Assembly: GCA_001414345.1 (NCBI GenBank)
Contig: LLCB01000026.1
Span: 248,001 to 312,000 of the forward strand
Direction of reading: 5' to 3'
Source: Hymenoscyphus infarciens
Lineage: Eukaryota > Ascomycota > Leotiomycetes > Helotiales > Helotiaceae
Length of the DNA stretch: 64,000 nucleotides
Shown here: piece after piece, positions 34,430 through 47,541 of the stretch
How the letters are laid out: each line of letters starts with the position of its first letter
Numbering within the stretch: the first letter of the stretch is position 1
Translations under genes and position numbers: made by a program
Notes under the pieces: model-generated
What the model was told of the DNA's origin: nothing
Databases searched by the model: none
Seen by the model: the letters and a program-made list of their open reading frames with translations, nothing else

Positions 34430-35620
34430 TACTTGAAATAGTAATATAAAGAGTTAAAGACTTGAAATAAAAGCGAATATTTAAAATAAGCCTCGTCTTA
34501 GCTAGTATATTAAACTCACTTCTAAGCTATAAAAAAGGATTATTATAAAGGTTACTAATTTATAAGAGTCTTACTAAAAGTCGAATATTATATACTTTTA
34601 TAAGCTAGGACTTTAAGATAACTAAGATAAGAGTAAAAACCTATCTAAATTATTATTTTAATAAGTCTTATATAATACTAGTTACTCTTTTCTAAAAGAA
34701 GGATTAAAGCTTAAACTTACGTCTAAAATTATAATATAATATATTAAATTAGTAAAGCGTCTCTTAGACAAAGACCTCTTAAAAGTTATATTTATAGACG
34801 TCGTAGTAATATATATAGAACTAGATAAGAAGGCTAATAAGTATTAGTAGAAGATAGACGAATACTATTATAAAGATATATAATCTAAGATAGTTAAGAG
34901 GTATTCTAATAAATAATTCTTTAGTACTATCTACCTAGGTTCTTACTAAGGTCTATATTATATATACGACTTAGAAATAATATAAGAGTTTAAAGACATA
35001 GAGACGTATTTAGCTAAGACTAATATAGTATAGCTATATCTTATAGAGACTAAATTTAATTAGTAAGAAAGAGAAAAGAAGAGATACTAGGCTAGTAAAG
35101 GACGTAGAGTACCTAGAAGAAGAGCTAAATTATATAATTACCTATAAAAGGTAGTATATAAGTAAGAGAATAGAGATAAGAGAGAGATAGATTAGTACCG
35201 GCTTTATAAGAGATATTTTAAGCTAAAGCTCTTTCTATAGTATAAAGAGTTATCTAAGAAGAGGAGAGGTAAGGTTATACGCTTAGTTATAGATAATACT
35301 TATCTATATTCTTATAGAGTAACTAAAGAGGTTTTATACTATTATTCTATTTAGTAGCTTCTTTATTCTCTCTAGTCACCGGATATAAATCTAATAGAGT
35401 AGATATAGTTATATATATAAAGACAGCTACGTAAGAGAAGAGTATAACCTAGGAATAAGGTAGATTTAAAGCGTATATAGGTAAAAGAGTAGAACTAGAT
35501 ACTCTAGAGTATAATAGATAATATTATAGTAAAGTTAAGAAAGACTCTTAAAAAGATTATAGATTATAGAAGAGATAATAATTTCTATAGATAAAGTATT
35601 TATTTCTATTACTTTTTATA
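34430..35620 (+). mobile_element. Tc1/mariner transposase relic
   Basis: Despite RIP stops, the order of DDE_3-type transposase blocks can be read: a helix-turn-helix region near 34560-34760, a block resembling 'DEMYIEL' followed by a basic-aromatic stretch near 34795-34880, and near 35285-35420 'VIDN' followed about 35 residues later by 'SPDINLIE', the mutated form of the SPDLNPIE signature. Terminal inverted repeats were not found. No function remains. Confidence 0.65.
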
Positions 35621-38291
35621 TAATATATATATAATAGAAGTAAAAAAAAAGAGGTTATATTTAAGCGAGAAACTAAGCTGAAAATTAGCTAAGAACGCTT
35701 AAAAAATACTAGGCTAAGTAGATAATTTTTAATTTAGAAGAATTTAAGAAACCTAAGTATATTAATAATATTCTATCTAGAATAAAAGCTTTAGAGTTTA
35801 ATAATATAATAGAGAAGACTTAGCTATAGCTTTTTATCTTCTCTAGTTAAGATAGATAAATTAAGAATAGTAGTAAAAAAAGGATATTAAGTATACTATT
35901 ATAATCTATTTAATTTAAGAGATTAAATTATTTTTAATATATAAATTTATAATAAAGTATAAAGATATTAGATTATTATAAAGAATAGTTAATTCTCTTA
36001 TTATATCTTTTATTAGAGTAAAATAAATAAACTACTTCTAAAAGATAGTCTATTACTACTAGTACTTATTATAAGCTAATACTAAGGAACTTTAGTATAT
36101 AGTTCTAGCTTTAGATCTAGTTAACTAGTAAAATAGTAAAGATATATATAAGCTAATAGATCTTAGAACTAAGTATTATAATAGATTAATAAAAATTAAT
36201 ATTAAATATTATAAAAATTCTACTTATAATATAAATAAGACGTTTAGTTACGTTTCTCTTTATAGTAGTTTTAGTTAAGTATTAAAAAAGGGTTTTAAGA
36301 AAGTATTTAAAAAATATATACTAAGTATATATATATTAGTAAATATAAATCTAGATATTTAGAGTCTTTCTTATAGAATTATTAATAATAGAAGAAATCG
36401 TTTAAGAAATAAATAAGATTATTTTTCTAAAATATTTTCTCTTTAATAATATTTTAAATAAGAATAAATATAACTTAAATATATAAGTTATAAAACTTAA
36501 TAATATAAATTAAAGATATATTTATAATAAGTTTTTTAGTATTAACGATTTAAATAAGAAAGGTAATCTTATTTATAATAGAATAGTCTTTGTTACTACT
36601 ATTAAGAGTTATAATAAGTATATTATTAGAGTTACTAATAGAATAAGTACTCTAATAATATAGATAAATAGCTAAATAGATAATTAAGAAGAGCTTTAAG
36701 AGATAGAATATTATAAAATAATTATATTCTTCTATAATTTTATTTTATAGTAGTAGATCTAATAGAGTTTATTAAGCTAACTATATATAAGCTATTCTCT
36801 AGTAAGCTAAATATAACTAAACTAATTAAATTAGACTTTTTCTACTTAGACTAATAATAATATAAACGTTATAAAAACTTAAAAGATTAAAGAAAATAAT
36901 CTTTCTATTTCTTTACTATAATAACGTAATATAGTAAAAAGAATATACTAACTTTAATATATAGATATATAAGTTCTAAATCTTATAATTATATTAGAAT
37001 TAGAACTAATAAACTTAAAATATAGAGATAGTAGATATAATTCTTCTAGATCTAATAAAGCTAATACTATTAAATCTACTCTTAATATTTATTAATTTTC
37101 TAAAGAGCTTCTATCTCTTAGAAAGACTTTTAAACTATAATAATTACTAATAATCTTACTTCTTTTTAATAAAAAGTAGAAGTAGAAACGAAGATATAGA
37201 ATATATATATACTCTTCTTTTTAAACTTCTATTATTATTAATAATTCTACTTCTCTTTAATAAAAATTAGAAGTAAGAATAAAGCTATAAAAGATATATA
37301 TAATCTTATTTTTAAACTTCTTAATATATTAGAGCTTTTAAAGAGCTTAGCTAAATAGCTTAATAGCTTAATAGCTTAATTATACTATCTTAAGTACTTA
37401 CTTTATTATATAAAGAGTAATAATTTAAGAATATATAAAGAGTATTAAAATAATAAAGAGACTTTAAAAGAACTTTAATTCTATTATTATAGTTATAAAA
37501 TATAATAAATTCTATATTTATTAATACTACTAGTCTCTTATCTAGACTATTATATTACTAACTATTATATTATTATTTCTATTTTATAAATCTACTTTTT
37601 ATAAAAAAGTATTAAATACTCTAAGAAAATAAGAAAAAGTAATATACTTTAAAGTATTTAAATAGAATAAGAAAAGGAAAATAATAAGTAGTATATAAGA
37701 GAATTAGTAAAGTACTAAAAACTTCTTACTATCTGTCTACTATCTATCTACTATTTACCTACTATCTACTATCTACTATCTATCTACTAAACTATAAACT
37801 ACTATTAACCTTAATATCTAAACTCTATTCTTAAAATATTAGTCTAGAGTTCTAAATAAGTTATCTATAGAAACTAGAAGAAAAAAGACTAATTAATATC
37901 TATTATTTCGATTATAGTAATAGTAGTGTTTATAGTATATATAATTAAAATTACTAGTAATATTATAATTATAATAATTAAGTATATAGTAATTAGTATA
38001 AGAAAGCTTAGCTATATTAGTCTTATTATCAAAAAAAACTATATATTTAGAGAAAGAATAGTTTACTATTATAAGTTATTAATAATAGTTATATTCTAAG
38101 ACGTTATAGTAGCTTAAGATCTAGAGTAAGAAAGTATAGAGGAATTAATAAGAAGAGTAGAGAGAAACGAGATTTATAGTACTCTATATAGTATTCTAGT
38201 TAGGTTCTTTTAAAGTACTAGTAATTAGATTACTAGGATTTATAAGAATAAGAGTTACTAATTAGCTAGAAAGAAAGTAGAATTAATAAGT
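35621..38291. other. Unclassified RIP-degraded AT-rich DNA
   Basis: 2.7 kb with no placed domain; it includes a short CTATC tandem run near 37735-37795 (TACTATCTATCTACTATT-like). Probably several old elements. Confidence 0.4.
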
Positions 38292-38407
38292 ATAGTTATT
38301 AGTATAACTTATAGTTATAAAAGCGATATAAAAAGAGATATATATTCGTAAGCTAGCTACGATGTCTACTTAAGTAGCTCTTAAGTAAGAAGCATATATA
38401 TCTACGT

Positions 38408-38722
38408 TATAATAGTATACTATTCTAGATAGCTAGGAGTATCTGCTATATATAAGGTTTTAGTAGTTATTATCTTATATTATCTGTTTTAGGAAGGTTA
38501 TATAGATTCGAGCTTTTATATTAGCCGACGTATATCGTTGTTCAGTTTTAGACTCTTTTATATTATCTAAATCTCTTATATATAGTAGTCTACTCTTCTA
38601 GAGTTAGAAAAGAGGAGTTTAGCCTTTTCTTCTATATTAGAGCCTAGTATTTACGTATATTATTCTACTAAACGCACTTTTATATACCTCTTCTATAGTA
38701 GTGTATATTTCGTACTATTATA
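38408..38722 (+). repeat. Solo LTR of the Gypsy family inside the B2 LTR
   Basis: 315 bases with termini TATAATAG and CTATTATA. The left flank TACGT (38403-38407) and right flank TATAT (38723-38727) fit a 5-bp target duplication after RIP. Confidence 0.7.
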
Positions 38723-39447
38723 TATATATACTAATCTGAATCGCTATTTACTCTTAAATATATACTAATACTAGTACTTCTTTAAAATAATAGAAGTTAG
38801 TATCTCTAAAATTATTAAAAACCTTATATACGATCTAACTAATTATAGCTCTCTATTTATTATCTCTAACTAATAAGAAGGCTTTAATTTACTTTATTAT
38901 TACTCTTTATTACGTTCTATCTACTAGTATTTTATAAGATTAATATCTAGCTTATTAGTATTAATTAGTTTTTATAAAGTATTATAATAACCTTTCTTAG
39001 TTATAGTATTAGTAGGATTACTTTTACTATTAATCTTCTTAATTTTATTAATTTCTCTTAACTTATATATCTTTTATTAATATATAATATTAATTATAAG
39101 TCTTTTCTCTTTAGTTATATTTATCTAATTTAGCTATATATTCGTAAATAGACTTTGAATTAGTATATATAATAAGTAGAATCTTAAAGCCTAAGATGCT
39201 TTCTAAAGTTAACTTAATCGAAGCTATAGTATTAAAACTAGCGCTTATTATATATAATTCTAATACTAAAATACTATAGATAACTCTTTTATACTTTATA
39301 GAAGACTAATATAAAATATTAGTATTATTATTCTTATTTATAAGTATAATAATATAGCTGATTTATAATAATAAGTTCTTATTATTAGTAAATAATCTAT
39401 TAGTAAAGATATATAACTTTAAAGAAGAATTATTTAATCTAAGAAAT

Positions 39448-39944
39448 TATAATAGCATACTATCCTAGATTATTATATAACAGCTAGATTATTATATAAT
39501 AGCACTATTCTAAATTATCGGTATTCGTGAAACTGCCGATACCTCTAAGCAGTGCTAATATCTCTAATACCTCTAGAGCCGAGATTACGAATAACTAATA
39601 CTTATATAAGCGAAGTGTCAAAGGTATTAATATCTAACATTTATATATAGAAGAGATTAAGGTTTAGATATTATATATTTAGCTTTCTAAAGAATTAGAG
39701 GTTATATATTTAGCTTTTCAGCTCTTATTATTTAATATTAGCTATATTAGACAGAGCTTAGTTATTATTATTATTAGAACTTAAAAGCTTTTAAACTCTT
39801 ATATATAGACGTTTATATTTAGTATAGAAGAGAGATAGTTATTATTTTCTTCTATATTAAAGCCTTATATCTACTTATATTATTTAGTCTTAAACGTACT
39901 CTTATATACCTCTTCTTCTATAGTATATATTTTATACTATTATA
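39448..39944 (+). repeat. 5' LTR of Gypsy-1 (497 bp)
   Basis: Starts TATAATAGCATAC (original TG probably lost to RIP) and ends TATACTATTATA. It is the same length as the 3' LTR. Confidence 0.9.
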
Positions 39945-42900
39945 TAAAAATAATAACTCTTCTTTATTAGTAATAGCCTTTATAATATCTCTTTTAAGCT
40001 TATTATTACTTTTTTTTATTTCGATTTTAATTTAACCTAGAATTAGACTATAATAACATATTCTTAAATAGCTAGGATTCTAGAGATCTCCTAGACAGCT
40101 AGTAATACTAGGGTTTAATATCTATATAAATAGCTAGTAAAAATCGTATCTTATATATTAAGAGATTAGAATATACTAAGTATTCCTAAGAATTCTAATA
40201 ACCCTCTCTATATAGGGATTACTATATATAATTTAGATAGTTAATAATATAAATAGTTATCTAGAAAACTCCTAAATCGCCCTCTTTACCTCTCTCTCTT
40301 CTATTTAACATTTAATATATTAGAATCTAGAGCAACCCTAGGTCCCTCTTAAGCTCTACTCTTAAGCGTAGAGCCCCTCTTTAGATAACAAAGTTAAGCT
40401 TTTACTAAAAGGTCTCTAACTTAGTACTATACCTCTAAGAATACTAAGAAGCCTAAGAATAATAAAGGTAAAGGCTCTACGCCTAGAAGCTAGAGAGATT
40501 AATAAGACTTCTCTAATATAGATAAGATATAAAGTATAATCTAAGCTATAAAAGCTAAGAATTAAGAAAAAGAATAGAAAATTTTAAAGTAAGATAATTA
40601 GATTATCTAATTATTAGACCTAGTATAGTAAATTAGTTAATAGCTATTAAATAATAACTATAGTCTAAGTCCTCTCTAACTTATATAAACACCTCCTTCT
40701 ATCTCTTTAAACTATTATTAAAGATAAGACTCTACTTCTAATATTCCTTTCTTATAATAATCTACTCTATATCTATAACTTAAAAACATCTTAAAAGCCT
40801 TTTAACCTATTAAAAGCAAGATTATAAAGAAAATTAAACCTTTAAATAATAGTACTTCACTTACTTATAAGTAATAGAAGATATCTATATATAATAGACT
40901 CTAAGTAAATACTAACTATTACTATATACCTAAAACTTATAAAGCTCTTATCTAAGAAATAACTATAAAACTTACTAAGAACTACTTAGAGCTCTAATAT
41001 AAGTTAGATATAAGTAATATAGCTTTTAAAGATTAATAAGATATAATTAAACTCTTTAATTCCTACTTCTTAACTAGTTATAAGAAGGAGAATACTTAGA
41101 ATAAATTTCAAGCTCTATAAATAAGTAGAAAGAGTTATATAAGAGAAACTTTTTTAGATTTTAGAGCACGCTTCTTAAGTATAACTATACTTAGAGGAAT
41201 ACTAGAGTTAGAAAGATTCTACTTAATATAGAATAAGATTATACTATAGCTTTAAGATAGCTCTACTTTAGCTAAGAGAGATTAGAATTATAATTTTAAT
41301 AAAATAGTAATATATCTTTTAGCCCTAGATAAAGAGAAGCGCTAAAATATAGAGTTATCTATAACTAGTACTATAGCTAAACTAATTAATATAACCTTAT
41401 TATTTAAAAAGATAAGTACTTTTTAATCCTTATCTAGCTCTATTTTAAAAACCTTCTTACTCTTATATAAACTAAATCCTATATCTTAGAAGATTTTATA
41501 AACTCCTAGACTATTTTCTACTAGTAAAAAATTAAAGACTACGTTAATAAACTAAGTTCTTACTAGTATAAAGTATTACTATTATAATAAGCTTAAGTAT
41601 TTTAAACCTAATTACTCTAATCTTCTTACTATTAATAAGATAAATAATTAACTTAAAAAAGAATAACCTTTTAAAGAGTACTCTAACTCTAAGCTAAGTT
41701 AGAAGGAAAACAAAGAGGCTTAGGTAAAAATTCCTTTCTAGGCTTATATAAATATAATCTAGCTAGACTTAATCTTTCTAAGCTTATAAGAAGAAAATAA
41801 TTCCTTATAAATACTACTCTTAATATATAAAGATATAGTATTAAAATATAAGCTTTAGTAGATATAGAAGTAAATAGGTACTTATTTCTAAATCAGCTTC
41901 TAGCCTTATACTTATCTAAGTTAATAGGTTTAAAGATTTAAAGATTACTATATATAGTATTTATTTATAAATATAATAATAGTACTAAAAGCTAAGTAAA
42001 TTAGTTTATATAACTATATCTAAATATTAATAAACGTTATATTCTTAACTATCTCTTTATTATCCTAGACCTTAGATAATAAGACCTAATTATTAGTAAT
42101 AAATAGTTAAACTACTTTAAAGTCCTTTTTAATCTCTTAAAGAGCTAGATTATTTAGCTAGCTAATTACCTCTTAACTTTCTACTATAGTAAAGAAATTT
42201 TACTTTCTCTTTCTAACTAGAACTAGAAACCCTTTTTAAATTACTAGTTAGATATAAATTAAAAGGAATATACTCTCTAGTAATAAGAAAGACGTAAAAA
42301 GAGTAGACTTATAAATATAGCTAAGTTATTATTTCTATCTATAATAATACCTTCTAAAATTTTAATATTTGACTTTAGTCTAAAGCTCTTATAAACTACT
42401 AGTATAGTCTTAAAAGGCTAGACTTTATACTCTTTTATCTATAAAATAAGTATAAACACGATATATTATAATATAAAATAGCTTAATTTAGAATTTTATA
42501 TAATAAGCCTCTATAAGCTAGATTAGGTTATTAATAAGAGATTAGCCCCTCTTTAAGATAATAATAAAATAAGAGCTCTAATATAAACTTAACTCTTAAA
42601 GTATTACTTATCTTATAAAGACGTGTTCTTAAAAGTAGCTTTTAATAAGCTCTCTTCTTACTAAGAATACAACTATAAGATTACTTTAAATAAGCTACTT
42701 CTTAACTCTTTTTTACTTTTATATTAATAGTTAACTATAAAGCTTAAAACTATAAAGGAGTATCTTATAAAGAACCTAGATAAGGGGTTTATTATTAATA
42801 GTAATAGCTCTTTTACCTCTTTAGTACTCTTTATTAAAAAGGCTAATAGCGATAAGTTATAGTTCTATATCGATTATAGAAAGCTAAACGCTTTAACCTA

Positions 42901-45900
42901 AAACAATCTCTACCTAATCTCTTATATTAATAAGCTCCTTTCTAAAATAAGAATAGCTAAAATCTTTATTAAATTAGATATTAGATAAGCTTTCTATTAT
43001 ATCTAAATAAACTCTAAATTAGAAGAGATAACTATGTTTAGAACTAGGTATAGTATATATAAATATAAAGTCCTCTCTTTTAGACTTTATAATAGCCTTA
43101 CTATCTATTAACGTTATATAAACAATATCTTAATTAACTATCTAGATAACTTCTATATTATCTACTTAGATAATATTTTAATTTATTTAAATACTATTAA
43201 AGAATATAAGGAATAGGTTAAGAAAGTTCTAAATTAGCTCTAAGAAGTAGAACTTTAGGTAGATATTAAGAAAAGTAAATTTAGTATTACTAGAGTTAAA
43301 TACTTAGGATTTATCTTAACTATAAAAAAACTTAAAGTTAACTCTAAAAAAGTAGAGCTTTTATAAAACTAAGTCTAACCTAATACTATAATAGATATAA
43401 AGTCTTACTTAGAGTTTATAAGATTCTATAAATAATTTATTAAAGGTTATACTAAAATTACTAAACCCTTAACTATAATAATATACTCTATAGAGCTGTT
43501 TTTATAGATACTTAAATATAATAAAGCTTTTAAAGTACTAAGAACTAAGCTACTTACTATATAAACTTTATACTACTTTAATCTTGATTATAATATAAAA
43601 GTAGAAATAGACTCTTTAGAAAAAGTAATAGCTAGTATATTCTTATAATAATATAATAGACTTTAGTACCTTATTAGGTTCTACTTATATGTCCTAGTTA
43701 GCTATAAATCGAATTAGAAGATTTATAATAAAGAACTATCTACTATTATAGAAGCTTTTAAAAAATAGTACTCTAAACTTATATTATATTAGAAGTATAT
43801 TAATATATATTTAAACTATAGATTATTAGAATACTTTATAATAACTAAACTACTTATAGCTAAGTAAGTCTAGTAGATAGAGTTTTTATTAGACTTTAAC
43901 TTTTAGATCTAATTTATGTCTAAGAAGAGTAATTAAAAAGTAGATATATTAACTTAACATAAATAAGACCTAAAAACCTATAATTAAGCTAAATTAGATA
44001 ACTACTTATATACTCTCTTAGGACCTAATTAGTTAGACCTTTAAATTAATATTAAACTTACTTAGATCTTTTTATAAGAATATTCTATATCTTTTAATAT
44101 AATAGATATTATTCTAGAGTTAAGTTTAGATATAATTTAAAAGTTAAAAGAAGATAACCTACGCTCTTTTTAGAAAGAATATTAAAAACTTCTAAATAGA
44201 TACTCTATCTTACTAGATAATTTACTCCTTTTTAAGAATTAACTTTATATTTAAAGGAATACTAAACTCTATATAAAGCTAATTAGAGAAGTCTATAACT
44301 AAGTATCTAGTACTTATCTAAGTATAAAAAAGATATATTAGTTATTAGTATAATACTACTACTAAGTTAAACTAGGTTTAGATTATAAGAGATATATAGG
44401 GAATTGTTAAGCTTATAAATACTCTTATCTTTAATAAACTAAGTAATAAGGCTTTCTTTACTCTCTACTTATATCTAACTATTCTATATAATATTTATAT
44501 ATAGATTTTAAATTATTCTTAAAAGATAAATATAGATTTAATACTATACTAGTATTTATTAACTAACTTAGAAAGGATTTAGTATTAATACTCTACTACT
44601 TAACTATAAATACTAAAGGCTTAGCTAAACTCTTTATTTAATAGATTTATTATTTTAATTACTACTCTAAATTAATTATATCTAATTAAGAACCTTAATT
44701 TATATTATTATTTTAGACTAAATTTTATTAAAGAATTAGTATTAAGCTTAAACTTAGTACTACTTATTATAAATAAATAAATAAATAGATAGAGATAATA
44801 AACTAATATATTAATTAGAGACTAAGGCCTTTTATAAACTACTACTAAGATAATTAGAGTGAATTAATCTTCTTAATAAATAGAGTATAAATAATACTTT
44901 TATACTTATCTATTAATATAACCTCTTATTAGCTTAAGTTTAGACTTAACTTAAGGACTTTATAAGACTAGAATATACTAAAGACGTCTATTCCCTAGGA
45001 ATGTCTTAACTATAATAAGATAGTAAAAGTAGCCTAATATATATACTCTACTTAGAGAATAGCTAAAGATAATATAAGTAAGGCTTAGAAAAGAATAGAA
45101 GATAGTATAAATTAATATTAAAGAGCTATTAACTAAGATATTAGAAATAAAGTCTACTTATCTACTAAGAATCTTAAGATAAATTGTTTTAGCTAAAAGC
45201 TTACTAAATAGTAGATAAGACCTTTTAAAATACTAGATTATATAGAATACTCTTATAAGCTAAAACTTTTAAAAGAATTATTAATTTATAATGTTTTTAC
45301 TTTTAATATACTTTTAAAGAATCTAAATACCCCTTTACTAGGATAAGAGGCTCTAGAGCTTCTACTAGATATTATTAAAGATATATAAGAATAAGAAGTT
45401 TAAGAAATACTTAGTAGTAGACTTTTTAAAAGATAGTTATAGTATTAGGTAAAATAGGTTAGATATAATTTAGATTCTACTTAGTATCTTATAGATAATT
45501 TTTAGAGTTTACTATATTATCTAAAAGACTTTTATACTAAATATCTAAAAGAGCTAGAACTACCTTAATACCTCTTTAAATAGCTTAATATATAGGAATT
45601 AGATAAGAATTAGATAAAAGAGTTAATTTATAAAACTCTATTAATACTCTTTAATTCTAGTTACTTTTAATAAGAAACTTATAATAAAAACCTAAGATAA
45701 AACACTAACTAGTAGGAATGTTTAAAGTTAATAAAGTAAAGAACTAAGACTAAGTTACTACTAAAACAGGGCTTACTAACTCTTCCTAGGCTATAGCCTC
45801 TCTTTTCTTTAACTTATTATCTTCCTCTCTACTCTTCTAAGCATAAGAAGCCTAAATTAGCTCTTCCTCTACTACCTCCTTCTTATAAGGACGCTTCTTA

Positions 45901-47044
45901 CTTTAATAACCTTCTATAACTAGCTTTAGAAAAGACGCCTATAAACTCTTTAGATAGACCTTAAAAAGGACCTAAACCTAGGTTTAGATAGAGGTCCTAC
46001 CCTTTATAATATAGTATAAGGACTATTAAATATTAGTAACTAAAACCTCTCTAATAAGTAAGAGATACTTATAATAACCTTAGTATAAAGTACTTAAGTC
46101 TTCTCTAAGAGAGTAAACTATATCTTTAAACTATTCTTTAGTACCTTTATACTAGTAATAACTAATACCTTATCTAAGGCCTTAGTAGCCTTCTTAATCT
46201 CCTCCTTCTCCTTTTTAAGCTTAAGCTTATTAAACTCTTTCTCTATAAACTATAGTAACTACTTAAGTTAGAACAGATTTAGTATATATTTAGAATTAAA
46301 CTTACTAGGATATATATAGTCTTTTACTCTATATAATACTTATACTTCTTTAACTTTAGCTTCTTAAAAGCATATACGTAATCTCTATTTTAAGATTTTA
46401 TTTAAAGATACTAAATATAATAGACTTAGTAAATAGCTAGAAGTATATTAGAAGAATATAAGAGAGGTATTTTACTATATTAGATTAGCTTTAAATTAGA
46501 TCTAATTAAGAAGAGAAGAACTTACTTTTATATATATATATATAATATATATATTTTAGGAAGATAAGTTAGTATATAAGAATATATCTAATTAGAAGGT
46601 ATTTTTACTATTTATATTATTTAGATAAAAAGAAAAGAAGAAGAGAAGTTAGAATTGAGGAAAAGTTGTTTACTAATATACTACTTATAATAATAGCTAT
46701 TACTTTATAATTATTATTTGTTACTTAATAATTACTATTATAATATATAATAATAGTAAGAATATAATAACTCTATAGTAGTATACTACTCTCTACCTAC
46801 TAGTTAATTATTAGCTTCTCTTCTGTTTATATTCTATTATTATATAGTATATAATAGTAAATAAAGAGTAATTAGCTCAAATAATAATACTACTAGCTAC
46901 TAACCTTATCTCTACTACTAGATACTATAATAGTAGATAAGTTATATTCTTTATAATAAAGAGATAAATAATACTTTAATTAACCTAATATTATACTAAT
47001 TAATAACTAAAGACTTAGAATAAGTCTTTTTAAAAGAGAGGGGA

Positions 47045-47541
47045 TATAATAGTATATTATCCTAGATTATTATATAATAGCTAGATTATTATATAATAGT
47101 ACTATCTTGAATTATCAGTATTTATAAAACTACTAATACCTCTAAGTAGTGCTAATACCTCTAATATCTCTAGAGCTAAGATTATAAATAACTAATACTT
47201 ATATAAGCGAAGTGCTAAAGGTATTAATATCTAATATTTATATATAAAAGAGATTAAGGTTTAGATATTATATATTTAGCTTTTTAAAGAATTAGAGGTT
47301 ATATATTTAGCTTTTTAGCTCTTATTATTTAGTATTAGCTATATTAGGTAAGGCTTAGTTATTATTATTATTAGAACTTAGAAGCTTCTAAACTCTTATA
47401 TATAGACGTTTATATTTAGTATAGAAGAGAGATAGTTATTATTTTCTTTCGTATTAGAGCCTTATATCTACTTACGTTATTTAGTCTTAAACGTACTCTT
47501 ATATACCTCTTCTTCTATAGTATATATTTCGTGCTATTATA
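47045..47541 (+). repeat. 3' LTR of Gypsy-1 (497 bp)
   Basis: Preceded by the polypurine tract AAAAGAGAGGGGA; ends CGTGCTATTATA, followed by the GAAAT duplication. Confidence 0.9.

Larger units (their letters stand above)
39448..47541 (+). mobile_element. Gypsy-1: full-length chromodomain Gypsy retrotransposon, RIP-inactivated
   Basis: 8,094 bases with LTRs at 39448-39944 and 47045-47541, both 497 bases, and a GAAAT target duplication at 39443-39447 and 47542-47546. In plus-strand order I can read: gag with a CCHC knuckle trace at about 41571-41614; protease 'LVD' site near 41850; reverse transcriptase from about 42770 with 'DYRKLNAL' near 42875 and the YLDD-type box near 43160; RNase H near 43600; integrase with its 'GPFKIL' end near 45215; chromodomain near 45388-45540; then 1.5 kb before a purine tract and the 3' LTR. 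Every domain is interrupted by stops from C-to-T and G-to-A change. Chromoviruses use the chromodomain to target heterochromatin, which fits the location. It cannot move on its own. Confidence 0.92.
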
